A DNA stretch of 48,528 nt, from positions 1 to 48,528 of IMG/VR virus record IMGVR_UViG_3300036766_002220, one strand, 5' to 3'. A program made the position numbers and the translations under genes. Within the stretch, counting starts at the first letter, position 1. Each line of letters begins with the position of its first letter. The notes beneath the pieces are model-generated. The model had not been told where the DNA came from. It did no database searches and saw nothing but the letters and a program-made list of their open reading frames with translations. The DNA is from a virus. Positions 24,194 to 33,077 of this stretch are shown here, one piece after another.

Positions 24194-25117
24194 TTACGCG
24201 CCCTTGAGGTTGTAGCCGCGGACGAACATCAGCTCCTCGGCGACCTTCACGTCGAAACGCACGCTGGCGACGACGATGATGACGCCGGCGGAGATGTCCT
24301 CGGCGATCTTGATCTTCACCTGGCGGTAGAAGCCCAGGTAGATGGCCCGCGGGTCTCCCAGGATGATCTGGGTGTTGCTCGAGCCGTCGACCGGGAACTC
24401 CGGCACCGAGTTGATCGGGTAGTCCGACCAGGTGACCCGCCCGGCCGTCTGGACCATCGTGTCGCCGAGCGGCGTCGCGCGGTCCGACAGGGAGTCCTTG
24501 TAGTCCAGCCGCGCCTGGCGGTTGGTGAAGTACTCGAGGGCGGGGTTCTCCGCGAACTCGTCCGGCATCGTCCGGTACATGTCGCGGAGGATGGTCTTGG
24601 TCAGCTTGACGCTGGCGCAGTTGGCGGTGAAGCTCGTGATCTGCAGCAGGATGCCGTTGAGCTTGGCGAGGACGGGGTCGGGCGAGGTGGTGTCGCCGCG
24701 GAGTGCCACGTACTCCATGTCGCGGCCGATGGCCTTCGAGAGCTCCTCGATGAGCGTGTCGCGGAACACGCCGCGCTCGATCTGGTCCTCGAGGGCCTCG
24801 TCGGTCACACGCATCTCGGCCTTGAACAGCTGGGCGTCGAGCGTGATCATGCCGAGGTTGGGCTTGGACCAGGCGGCCTGCGGCAGAGCCGTGCCTTCCT
24901 GGCCAGCGCGGAGCACGCGGTTCGCGAACCGCATCTTGTCGCGCTCTTCCTTCATCGCCCTCATCGGCGTGACGGTGACTCGCTGAAGCAGGACGGGCTG
25001 CTTGATGGCGAGCCGGATGAACTTGTCCGTCTGGGCCGGCTGGAGAAGACCGCCGCTCGTGAAGTCAGCGACTGCGATCTCCGCCTTCCGCAGGAGGGTC
25101 CTGTTTTCCGATGGCAT
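24194..25117 (-). CDS. Major capsid protein
   Basis: A 307-residue HK97-fold capsid protein. The N-arm and E-loop region (MRAMKEERDKMRFANRVLRAGQEG, then LPQAAWSKPNLGMITLDAQLFKAEMRVTDEALEDQIERG), the spine helix IEELSKAIGRDMEYVALRGDTT, and the closing P- and A-domain strands (NTQIILGDPRAIYLGFYRQVKIKIAEDISAG) are in the family order. It is compact for an HK97 capsid protein. It follows the scaffold-like gene and precedes the decoration-like gene, with hairpins after it. The N-terminal 20-30 residues could be trimmed by the XkdF-type protease encoded upstream. Confidence 0.9.
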   Translation of the reverse strand: MPSENRTLLRKAEIAVADFTSGGLLQPAQTDKFIRLAIKQPVLLQRVTVTPMRAMKEERDKMRFANRVLRAGQEGTALPQAAWSKPNLGMITLDAQLFKAEMRVTDEALEDQIERGVFRDTLIEELSKAIGRDMEYVALRGDTTSPDPVLAKLNGILLQITSFTANCASVKLTKTILRDMYRTMPDEFAENPALEYFTNRQARLDYKDSLSDRATPLGDTMVQTAGRVTWSDYPINSVPEFPVDGSSNTQIILGDPRAIYLGFYRQVKIKIAEDISAGVIIVVASVRFDVKVAEELMFVRGYNLKGA

Positions 25118-25169
25118 TGCGTTATCTCCTTTGGACTCTTCGCTTTAGGGTTACCGCCACGAGCCGCCC

Positions 25170-26993
25170 TTACGCGGACTCACGCTTCGCGAGGGCCTCG
25201 CGGTAGGCGGGATCGTTGTAGTTCTGGGGGAACAGGAGGGCGTCGGTGTCCGGGTCCGGCTCGGTGCCGGTGGACGCCGGCGGCACCACGTCCTGGCGCG
25301 CCTTGGCGATCACCGCCTGCAGCTCCCCGACCTCCTTGAGCGCGTCCTCGAGGCGCTTGGCGACCGCGTCGAGGTCCTCCTTCTTGAGAGGGTTGGGGGC
25401 CGTCTGGGTCGGCGAGGTCGGCTTGGTGGTCTGCTCGGGGGCGACCACCGTGGTGGACCCGCCCGGGATGGACGACCCGCTCGCGGCGCCGCCCGGGGCT
25501 CCGCCCTTCTCCTCGGGCTTCATCTCGGGTGGCGGGGGTCCGCCGCCAGCCACGGTCTCGACCGGCTTGCCGCAGTAGGCGCAGAACTTGCTGTCCGGCT
25601 GCAGCTTGGCCTTGCAAGCCTTGCACTCCATGTTGTTGCCTCCTGCGGCCTTGGCCGCTTGCTCTTCCTCGAGCTTCTTCTTGGCCTTGGCTGCCGCCTC
25701 GTCCTCCTCGACCTTGGCCTTCTTGGCCTTCTCCTCCTCGGCCGCCTTTCGCTTCTTCTCGTTCTCCTGCTCCTCCTCGAGCTCCTCGGGAGTCTTGCCG
25801 GCCTTGGCGATCTCGTCCTCGATGTCGTCCAGGCGCCGGCTGGCATCCAGGAGCAGGCCGAAGTCGGACATCTCGACCTCGTCGGCCTTCTTCACGTTGG
25901 GGTACTTCTCCGTGAGTCCCTGGAGGAGGGTCACGAGGCTTCGGATCTCGCGCATGCCCTTCCCTGCCTCGAAGCCGGGAGCCTTGGCCTTGGAGGAGAG
26001 GGAGAGCGCGCGCTCGGACACCTCTCGAAGGGTCTTCGAGAAGGCGCCGCCTGCCGCCTTTGCCGTCTGCATCGGGCATCGCTCCTTCGCCGCCTTGACG
26101 AGGTCGTGCAACGCGCCGATCTCCGTCTTCACGGCATCTGATGGGTTCTTGCTGTCGGCCATCTTGGCCAAGGTGGTGGCGCGATCCGTCACCTCCTTCA
26201 GCACCTGGTTCATCGCCATCGCGTGGGCGAACCCCTCCTCGCCTTCCTCCGAGATGGGAGGCAGGTTCGGCTTGGACTCGTTCTTCGCGACGGAGTACTG
26301 CGCGCTCAGGCCGCCGAGCTCGTAGACCAGCGTCTCGATCTCGGCGTGGATGTCACGGGTCACGGCCTTCTCGGAGATGATCTTCTGCGAGGACTGCAGT
26401 GCCATCTCCGCCACGCCGATCATCTGGCTCCCGAAGTCGCCCTTGAGGGTGGGGTACTTGCTCGACACCCGCGAGTCCGGCTTGGGGTACTTGTTGGCCA
26501 GCTGGTTCAGCAGGCCGATGATGGCCGCGAGCTCGTTGGTCAGGTCGACGGTCGCGGGGTCGGTCTGCAGACCCTGGACGAGGGCCAGTGCCTTCTCGCC
26601 GATCTGCCGAAGCACCTGGCTCGCGGGCCCGATCTGGCCCTTGTCGACCGGGGCGTGAAGCCGCGTCGCCTCGGCGATGAGCTCTGCGAGCTTCTGGGGG
26701 TGGTCGTTCTGCGCGATGCCCTTCTTCCACTGCTCGATGGCAGAGGAGAGGTCCGAGAGCACCTGACTGGCCTTCTCCAGGTCCTCTGTGCTCACCACCA
26801 TCGGGTTGTGAAGCTCGTCGCCGACGACTTCGAGCTCCTGCAGAGCTGCTCCCGACATTGTTTCCTCCTTGATCACTAGATAGCGCCGCTTGTTAGCGGC
26901 CCTATCGACAAGAGCGACAGCCGAGGGAGCAATGTCCCGCAGGCGACGCTTACCTTTGTTTCGCGCGGCTAGTGTAGACGGATCGATGGACAT
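25170..26993 (-). CDS. Scaffold-like capsid assembly protein with a zinc ribbon
   Basis: A 607-residue protein between protease and capsid genes. Residues 15-42 (RRLRDIAPSAVALVDRAANKRRYLVIKEE) match a short segment common at the start of phage capsid-assembly proteins (VSLVDRPANKRxFLVVK type). Residues 60-395 are long helical repeats; 400-452 is an extreme lysine/glutamate/alanine coiled coil; 455-477 is a C-x2-C...C-x2-C zinc ribbon (CKACKAKLQPDSKFCAYCGK); the rest is disordered with a final helix (VAKRLEDALKEVGELQAVIAKAR). I infer a scaffold or internal head protein. The first ATG (26993) has AGGTG upstream; an in-frame ATG at 26858 has a near-perfect AAGGAGGAAAC site, so two forms may be made. 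Confidence 0.7.
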   Translation of the reverse strand: MSIDPSTLAARNKGKRRLRDIAPSAVALVDRAANKRRYLVIKEETMSGAALQELEVVGDELHNPMVVSTEDLEKASQVLSDLSSAIEQWKKGIAQNDHPQKLAELIAEATRLHAPVDKGQIGPASQVLRQIGEKALALVQGLQTDPATVDLTNELAAIIGLLNQLANKYPKPDSRVSSKYPTLKGDFGSQMIGVAEMALQSSQKIISEKAVTRDIHAEIETLVYELGGLSAQYSVAKNESKPNLPPISEEGEEGFAHAMAMNQVLKEVTDRATTLAKMADSKNPSDAVKTEIGALHDLVKAAKERCPMQTAKAAGGAFSKTLREVSERALSLSSKAKAPGFEAGKGMREIRSLVTLLQGLTEKYPNVKKADEVEMSDFGLLLDASRRLDDIEDEIAKAGKTPEELEEEQENEKKRKAAEEEKAKKAKVEEDEAAAKAKKKLEEEQAAKAAGGNNMECKACKAKLQPDSKFCAYCGKPVETVAGGGPPPPEMKPEEKGGAPGGAASGSSIPGGSTTVVAPEQTTKPTSPTQTAPNPLKKEDLDAVAKRLEDALKEVGELQAVIAKARQDVVPPASTGTEPDPDTDALLFPQNYNDPAYREALAKRESA

Positions 26994-27005
26994 GAGTCAA
27001 CACCT

Positions 27006-27034
27006 ATTCAGCGCATACATGTATTAGAAGTCAA
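27006..27034 (-). promoter_or_regulatory. Possible promoter for the scaffold and capsid genes
   Basis: TTGACT (27034-27029), 17 bases, CTGAAT (27011-27006) in an AT-rich pocket just upstream of the scaffold-like gene. The -10 is poor (about half of consensus). A separate promoter here would raise capsid output relative to the long polyprotein gene upstream. Confidence 0.3.
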
Positions 27035-27121
27035 GGAGATTCTTCACGGAAGCGGAGGAAGCATCCTCATGGCCCTAACGGTTCCTTCTCGAGGAGCCGC
27101 GAAGACCCTGGTTTCGCGATC

Positions 27122-30100
27122 TTACCGTAACTCTTGAACTAGGGCTGTCCCCTCGATGCTCCATCCGGTGAGCCGGCCGTCCTTGATCGCCTCCCACAGC
27201 TTCTGATCGAGGATGTGCGCGCCGAGCATCCAGGTGCCCTTCTTGACGGGCTGGCCTTCAATCTCGAAGTCGACCGGCGCGATGTAGTTTTCCAGCACCT
27301 CGTACTGCGAGGACTGAAGTAGCGACTGATGCTGCAGACCCAGCATGTGGTTCTGCCGCATGAAGTGGAAGGCAGCCTGTCGGATGACTTCGGCGTCGTA
27401 GATGTCACCCTGCGAGTCGACCGTCTCGGGCTCCAGGACCACGCCGAGGACATACTGCTCGTCGGGCTTGTCCTTGTCGCTCGTCTTCTTCATGATCTCG
27501 AAGCGACCCTGGAAGTTCTTGACCATGTGGTCGAAGATCTCGTCCGCCGACTTCTTGATCTCGCTGTCGTCGAGGAGACCCATGATCTCCTTGAGACCGG
27601 AGGGCCGCTCGGCCGTCTTGTCGATCACCGTGGGGGTGAAGCCGCGGAAGCGCTTCTTCTCGGGGTTGGACTCATCGAGGAGCATCTCGGTGACTTCGAT
27701 GCGCACGACGTCACCCACCTTCGCCGCGATCTTGGTGTTGAAGGTCTTGCCGGCCTTCACGTAGATCTTGCCCTTGACCTCCACCGTCTCGGTGAAGCGC
27801 TTGGCTTCCTCGACTGACACAGGGCCAATGGCGTACATGAAATTGTGCACGCCCGGCGAGTCCTTGACGGGATGCGCGTCCCAGACGATGCCGCGAATCT
27901 CGCGGATCATCTTGAGCTTGGCCATCGAGTCTGTCTCGCGCAGCGTGACCGTGGCCTCGGCGCTCTTGAGCATCGCGCCCTCGGAGCCGGGCACCTTCCT
28001 GGCCCACTCGATGGCAGCCAGGCACTCCTTCTTCGTGTGCACGAGCTTGTGCGGCGTGAGGACGAGCCGGGTGTGCTTGCCCTTGAGGAACGCGGCCAGG
28101 ATGGGCAACCGCTCCTTGAGCGGCAAGGCCATCACGTTGCCCTTGCCCGGATCGTAGAGGATGTCGAAGACGTGCACGCGCACGTTGACGTCGCCCTTGG
28201 GTGAGGTCGAGCGGAAGTCGGCGAGCTCGCGTCGAGGCACAGGCGCGCCTTCGGTGGTGACGGCCATGAACTCGCCGTCGATCACGTAGGGTCCCTTGAG
28301 CTTGCCGAGCTCTTCCTTCAGCCCGGGCAGGTGATCGAGGAAGTTCGCTGGCGCGCCCTTGGCCCGCCAGATATCCTCAGAGATCATCAGCTGGCGACCC
28401 TTGGCGTCCTTCTGCATCGAGGCCCTGAAGCCGTTCCACTTGGGCTCGATGTAGATGCCGACCTTGAGCACGGCCTCGGTGGCAAAGTCCTTGAAGAGCC
28501 GCTCCATCTCCGTCGAGTGGAACTCGTTGGTCGCCCGCGGCGCGACCTTCATCGGCTTGTAGAAGGCCAGTGGACGAAGGCGCTCGCGGTCGTGCGTCTT
28601 GTCGTCGCTCGGCTTGATGTTCGCCGGGTCCCAGACCTGCACGTCGGCGAGCTTCTGCCCACCGGCGAGTGTCATCGTGCGGATGCTCTCCTTCTTCTCG
28701 ACAGGGTCCTTGCCCCGACAATTCGTGCATGGTTTCTTGCCCTTGTCAGTATCATCTTGACCAGTCCTCGGATGTTCTATATCCTGACTGGCGGTGCGGG
28801 AGGGTTGATGCTTATGTAGTATATCCCCTTGTGCCCCGAGGTCAGCCGAGAGGTAGTATTTTGTGATCACACGCTTGAAGGTGTGATCTACCATCCTCAC
28901 GTTCGAGTCGTTGAAGAAGCCCTCGGACACGAGCTCATCGCGGATGCCTTTGCGCTCCTTCTCGTCCTTGGCGTGCCAGTACTGCCACTGCTTGGGCACG
29001 GCCGACTTGAGCCCAGGCGGCAAGCAGGCCCAGCCCTGGGGTGGAATCCGACCGACGGTGACCGCGCGTCGCTTCACGACTGACGGCACGAGGCTCTTGG
29101 TCAGCATCGCGATGTAGTAACTCTCGCCCTCGGGCGTCTTGCGCCCGGCCTCGGCCTCTGGATCGTGCGCCGGTCCGTGACCGGAGATGATGCGGAAGGT
29201 GAGCAGGCCGAAGAACTTCGGGTCGTGCTCGAGGAACCACTCCTGGAAGTAGGGCTCGGTCGTGCCGCGGGACACCGTCGGCCTCGCCAGGGACACCATG
29301 AAGGCCTTCTTGAGCCGCGTCGCACCGACCGTGCCTGGAGCGAACTCCTCGGCGTTGATCCGCAGCCACTCCTCGGGCTCGGGCGCCTTGGGCGTCGCGT
29401 AGACGCGGGCGTTGACCAGGGGCTTGTTCCACTTCGAGCCGTCCCTGTCGAAGCTCGAGACGAAGGCCTTGGCCTCGGCGAGCGTCTCGAACTCGTGAGA
29501 GACCCCTGGCTTCTGGATGGCCAGCGTGTAGCCGGCGAGCATGGCGCCCTGCTTGATGCGCAGGTCGCCGTGGATCGACTTGCCGCGGATGTGAGCCTGC
29601 AGGACGGCCGGGAAGGTCGTCTCCTTGGCCGGGAGCCTGGTGTTGAGGTCAGCAGCCTTTTCGAGCATGACCTCCAGCGGGTCGTAGAGCATCCCCGCGT
29701 CGCGCATCTCGATGACGGCGCGGGAGTCGTCGCGGCGTCGGACGACGAGGTCGTAGAGCGGCACGTGGGCGGCGAAGGGGCCAGCGGCCGAGACGTCGCT
29801 GGCTGGCGCGTCGGCGCCGTGGTAGCTCGTGCGGGATGAGAGCTCCGGCGGCAGCATGCGCCCCAGGCGCACCTTGACGATGTGCGCCGTGACCGGGTCG
29901 AGCGGTCCCTTGATGAGGATGTCTAGGTCGTTCTGCGACTGACCGTTGTTGGCCACGCCCCCGACGATGTGGATGAAGGGCGAGCGGATGAGGAACTCCT
30001 CGTGGAAGTGCGGCAGGACCTCCTCGAGGTGGATCGTGCTGGGCTCGTCGTCGCCCTCGGCCAGGTAGGACTCGCCGCTCGCGCGGCAGGGGGCGTAGCG

Positions 30101-32677
30101 GTTGGACGGCCCGGCCTTCTCGGTGGGCAGGGGCACACCGCGGCGGCGCATCTCCTCGACGATGACCTGCCGCGCGGTGGTCGCATCCTCCGGCGAGAGC
30201 CCACCGATGGGCGACGACTCCTTGCCCTCGGCCGTGCTGAGGATGCGCTCGAGCTCGAAGAGCAGCCGCTTGAGCTCGTCGTCGTGCAGGTTGCGGAGCT
30301 TGTCCGGCGAGATGCCACGCCAGGTGAGCGCCGGCAGCTGGTTGCCCTCCGGAGAGTTCTGGTGGGTGGCCAGGGGCGGCACGTCGGTGGTGGCCACGGC
30401 GCCACCACTGTGGGGCTCGTCTCCGGAGCTGTTGTTGCCGATGAGGAAGGCTCCAGAGTCAGTGTCGCCGCGCTTGGCCAGGGCATCAGGGAGCGTGACG
30501 GCCGGCCCGAAGCGACGAGAGGCCACGGGCTGCTTGAGTCGGAGCGGCGGGTCGTAGGACGCGATGAGCCGCAGCCGCATGAAGAAGACAGGCGACTCGG
30601 TCGAGAACTCCTCACGGGAGAAGGGGTCGATGCCCTCGCGCATGTCGTCGGGGATCTTGGAGAGGTCCGCGAACTTGACCGCGTTGTCAATCGCGACAAC
30701 GCCCCAGACGTACTGGCCGTCGGCCTTGGTGGGCTCGAGTTCGTTGACCAGGAACTGCCGCTCGCCGGCGCGGCCCGTGCGCTCGAGGCGGGAGAGCATG
30801 CCCGTCTCGCGCTTCTCGTGCAGCAGCTTCATGTTGAAGGCCGGGTCCGGGAGCTTGAGCGTGGGCAGGCTGCCCTCGGGCTTCTGGAACTTCGAGACCT
30901 CTTCCTCGCTGCGCATGACCTCGGTGCGTGCCGCGACGGGGTCGCTGCTGTAGAGGTCGGAGCGCGGGCCGCGGTTCTCCGAGCCGGCCCCGTAGGGCGT
31001 CAGCTTGTCGTCCCACGGCGAGGTGGGGATCAGCGAGTCGCCCTCGCGGTACTCGGCGTCCAGATCCGAGAACTGCTGCAGCACCTTGATGGCGTTCTCG
31101 GTGATCGAGGCGAGGCGGGTCTTGGGCGGCAGGAAGGTGAGCGTCTCCTTGAGTCGTTGGAGCAGTCGCTCGACCTGGATGAAGATGCTGTAGTCGGCCA
31201 GCGGCTCGACGCGGTCCTGCTCGGACTGGGCCGGGCGCAGCTTGCAGATCTTCGCGTACTCCTCGATCACAGACTTGATGACGTGCGGCACACGCGCCAT
31301 CAACTCGATGACCGGTCGGGTGACGGGCATCAGCTTGGGAGCCCGGCGGGCGAAGAGGTCTGCGATGGGCAGCACGCCCTCGGCGATGACGCGGATGCCG
31401 TGGGTCTGCTTGATGACCTCGACGGGCAGCTTCTCGATCTCGTCATCCCGAAGGTCTCGCTTGAACCGGGGCTCGTCCACGACGCCCCCGTTGCCACTGG
31501 GCCGCTGCCATTCTCGTGGCTCAGGGAACGCGGTCACCTTCTCCACCTGATGCGCGAAGAGGCGCCGGGCCGTGGGCCAGAGCTTCTTACGCTCCTCTTC
31601 GGTGATGCAGTGCTCCTTCTCCCGCCGACGGAACTCGGCGATGGAGATGACCTTGTGGCGTGACAGCTTGACGACCCCGTGGACGTGGCTGTCATCGGCC
31701 ATGTAGAGCTCGTTGCCGCCGACGTCGATGGGGAGAGTCTTGACGACGAGCGTCTTCTTGCCCGCGATGATCATCCGCGCATGATGCGACGATAGGATCA
31801 AGGCGTGCTTGGGCCCCTGCGCCGCGGGACGAGTGGTCTTCACCTCCTCGAGGGAACGGGCAACCTCTCGCGCCTTCTCCGCGAGCTCCGTCAGTTTGTC
31901 GAGAGCGCTCATCGCTTTCCTTTCGCTCGGTGCCAGCTGGCCCCGCGTGAGACTGAAGACCGCCCCATCGCGGGCGAGGTAGATGGTCACGTGCGGCGCT
32001 GCCTCGTGGAACATCTTGCGCGCGCCCGTCTCGCCAGCCTCGGTGATCCAATCGCCGAAGTGCGAGAAGATGGCCTGCTTCACACCGTGCTTGCCCACCC
32101 AGCCGAGCTGCGTCGTGATGGACGTGTGGCCCACGACCTCCCCGCGTAGACGACGCACCATGCCCCCATGGAAGTAGGAGGCATCCCCGAGGTACACGTC
32201 GAGCCCCTTGAAGAATTGCTGACCGAGACCGACGGAGATGACGTCGGAGACCCAACCGATGATGCCATCTTCTGCGGTCTCGATCTTCAGGGCGATGGAC
32301 GGGGCCCTGGTGGAGTGCTGCGTGTGGTACGCGGTGACGGTGAGGTGGTCGATCTTCTGCGGAACGCCTTCCTTCAGGATGCGCCGATCCTTGATGCCCT
32401 CGTAGCCCACCTTCAGCGCAGCGTCCGTCGACTTGGACATGAAGACCGGCACGTCGACGGCTTCTCCCTTGAGACCCTCGACATGGTCGGAATGGGCGTG
32501 GGAGAGCACGATGGCCGTGGGCGCCACTCGCTTCAGGTCACCCTGGTGGTTCTTGCCGAAGTCGAAGAGGACGCGCTCCTTGCCGCTCTCCAGGAGCCAG
32601 GCCGTGTTGCCGTGGTGCAGACTTGTGCCTGTGACCGTCTCGTCGCCCTTCGTCCCGAGGAAGGTGATGCGAACCAT
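27122..32677 (-). CDS. Polyprotein: MBL-fold, ASCH, NTase, LigD-like ligase and XkdF prohead protease
   Basis: An 1851-residue multi-domain protein between portal and scaffold. In order: a metallo-beta-lactamase fold (HAHSDH near 60-65, later GDAS and SHFGDW, residues 1-250); an ASCH-like domain (HALILSSHHARMIIAGKKT, about 290-385); a long helical linker; a nucleotidyltransferase-like motif (IVGGVANNGQSQNDLDILI, about 900-920); a LigD phosphoesterase-like block (QAHIRGKSIHGDLRI, about 1026-1040); a linker with CTNC and a dispersed DNA element; an ATP-dependent DNA ligase with OB-fold (EPKWNGFRA near 1410, IDGEF near 1465, FDILY, EGAMLKS near 1564, LKM near 1588); and a C-terminal XkdF-type prohead protease (YVLGVVLEPETVDSQGDIYD near 1741, GLQHQ, GWSIEGTA). 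The start is ATG at 32677 with GAGG upstream. The protease may cut the chain so that repair enzymes end up in the capsid (inference). Confidence 0.85.
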   Translation of the reverse strand: MVRITFLGTKGDETVTGTSLHHGNTAWLLESGKERVLFDFGKNHQGDLKRVAPTAIVLSHAHSDHVEGLKGEAVDVPVFMSKSTDAALKVGYEGIKDRRILKEGVPQKIDHLTVTAYHTQHSTRAPSIALKIETAEDGIIGWVSDVISVGLGQQFFKGLDVYLGDASYFHGGMVRRLRGEVVGHTSITTQLGWVGKHGVKQAIFSHFGDWITEAGETGARKMFHEAAPHVTIYLARDGAVFSLTRGQLAPSERKAMSALDKLTELAEKAREVARSLEEVKTTRPAAQGPKHALILSSHHARMIIAGKKTLVVKTLPIDVGGNELYMADDSHVHGVVKLSRHKVISIAEFRRREKEHCITEEERKKLWPTARRLFAHQVEKVTAFPEPREWQRPSGNGGVVDEPRFKRDLRDDEIEKLPVEVIKQTHGIRVIAEGVLPIADLFARRAPKLMPVTRPVIELMARVPHVIKSVIEEYAKICKLRPAQSEQDRVEPLADYSIFIQVERLLQRLKETLTFLPPKTRLASITENAIKVLQQFSDLDAEYREGDSLIPTSPWDDKLTPYGAGSENRGPRSDLYSSDPVAARTEVMRSEEEVSKFQKPEGSLPTLKLPDPAFNMKLLHEKRETGMLSRLERTGRAGERQFLVNELEPTKADGQYVWGVVAIDNAVKFADLSKIPDDMREGIDPFSREEFSTESPVFFMRLRLIASYDPPLRLKQPVASRRFGPAVTLPDALAKRGDTDSGAFLIGNNSSGDEPHSGGAVATTDVPPLATHQNSPEGNQLPALTWRGISPDKLRNLHDDELKRLLFELERILSTAEGKESSPIGGLSPEDATTARQVIVEEMRRRGVPLPTEKAGPSNRYAPCRASGESYLAEGDDEPSTIHLEEVLPHFHEEFLIRSPFIHIVGGVANNGQSQNDLDILIKGPLDPVTAHIVKVRLGRMLPPELSSRTSYHGADAPASDVSAAGPFAAHVPLYDLVVRRRDDSRAVIEMRDAGMLYDPLEVMLEKAADLNTRLPAKETTFPAVLQAHIRGKSIHGDLRIKQGAMLAGYTLAIQKPGVSHEFETLAEAKAFVSSFDRDGSKWNKPLVNARVYATPKAPEPEEWLRINAEEFAPGTVGATRLKKAFMVSLARPTVSRGTTEPYFQEWFLEHDPKFFGLLTFRIISGHGPAHDPEAEAGRKTPEGESYYIAMLTKSLVPSVVKRRAVTVGRIPPQGWACLPPGLKSAVPKQWQYWHAKDEKERKGIRDELVSEGFFNDSNVRMVDHTFKRVITKYYLSADLGAQGDILHKHQPSRTASQDIEHPRTGQDDTDKGKKPCTNCRGKDPVEKKESIRTMTLAGGQKLADVQVWDPANIKPSDDKTHDRERLRPLAFYKPMKVAPRATNEFHSTEMERLFKDFATEAVLKVGIYIEPKWNGFRASMQKDAKGRQLMISEDIWRAKGAPANFLDHLPGLKEELGKLKGPYVIDGEFMAVTTEGAPVPRRELADFRSTSPKGDVNVRVHVFDILYDPGKGNVMALPLKERLPILAAFLKGKHTRLVLTPHKLVHTKKECLAAIEWARKVPGSEGAMLKSAEATVTLRETDSMAKLKMIREIRGIVWDAHPVKDSPGVHNFMYAIGPVSVEEAKRFTETVEVKGKIYVKAGKTFNTKIAAKVGDVVRIEVTEMLLDESNPEKKRFRGFTPTVIDKTAERPSGLKEIMGLLDDSEIKKSADEIFDHMVKNFQGRFEIMKKTSDKDKPDEQYVLGVVLEPETVDSQGDIYDAEVIRQAAFHFMRQNHMLGLQHQSLLQSSQYEVLENYIAPVDFEIEGQPVKKGTWMLGAHILDQKLWEAIKDGRLTGWSIEGTALVQELR
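28757..28824 (+). promoter_or_regulatory. Dispersed promoter-like element, copy 2
   Basis: Inside the linker of the polyprotein gene the plus strand reads TTGACC, 17 bases, TATCCT, then GGCGGTGCGGGAGGGTTGAT at 28790-28809 and TATAT. The TTGAC box is exactly 33 bases from the GGCGG block, as in copy 1 at 10404, and the 20-base block differs by one base. The surrounding linker is AT-richer than the flanking domains. Confidence 0.45.
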
Positions 32678-32687
32678 GGGTGCCTCG

Positions 32688-33077
32688 CTAGGTAGGCGAC
32701 CAGAGCTTCTTGTCGCCGGCGGCCGGGTCGTACGTGACGCCGTCGAGCTCGCAGCGCAGCGCATGCGCCATCAGGTCGACGGTGCGCTCCATCGAGTAGC
32801 CGAGGTCTCCACGAGCGTGGCGCACCCAGGCCTCGCAGATGCGGAAGCGGCGCTTGATCTCGTCCCTGGTGGGGTGGATCGTCTTGAAGGGCTCGCGCTG
32901 GGCGTCCTCGGCGAAGCTCCGCCAGATGACGTGCTCCGTGGCCACCATGAAGACCTTCAGCTCCTCCGCGTTGCGGTAGAGGGCCGCGAAGGGCTTGTGG
33001 TCGATGTCGGCCACGTGACCGGCAAGCTCTGCCGGTGTGAGGACCATCCTCCCCTCTTCCTTCTTCTCGTCGCTCAC
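32688..33077 (-). CDS. Small conserved-position protein of unknown function
   Basis: A 129-residue protein starting at a GTG that overlaps the portal stop (GTGA), so it is translationally coupled to the portal. The N-terminus is charged (MSDEKKEEGRMVLTPAEL), followed by helices (KPFAALYRNAEELKVFMVATEHVIWRSF; PTRDEIKRRFRICEAWVRHARG) and a C-terminal KKLWSPT. No motif is recognised. AGGTATAG lies upstream. Its location between portal and protease suggests a head-assembly role. Confidence 0.65.
   Translation of the reverse strand: MSDEKKEEGRMVLTPAELAGHVADIDHKPFAALYRNAEELKVFMVATEHVIWRSFAEDAQREPFKTIHPTRDEIKRRFRICEAWVRHARGDLGYSMERTVDLMAHALRCELDGVTYDPAAGDKKLWSPT

Noticed and set aside
27001-27121. 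tRNA or other RNA gene in the gap after the polyprotein
   Set aside because: Only a 6-bp CGCGAA/TTCGCG stem is seen; no cloverleaf or conserved loop bases.
28331-28819. Plus-strand frame ending in the dispersed element
   Set aside because: It is antisense to the ligase domain; its glycine-rich end only reflects the 20-base element.
29969-31663. Long plus-strand frame opposite the polyprotein gene
   Set aside because: Shadow of the polyprotein; composition is dominated by leucine, arginine and aspartate with no domain.
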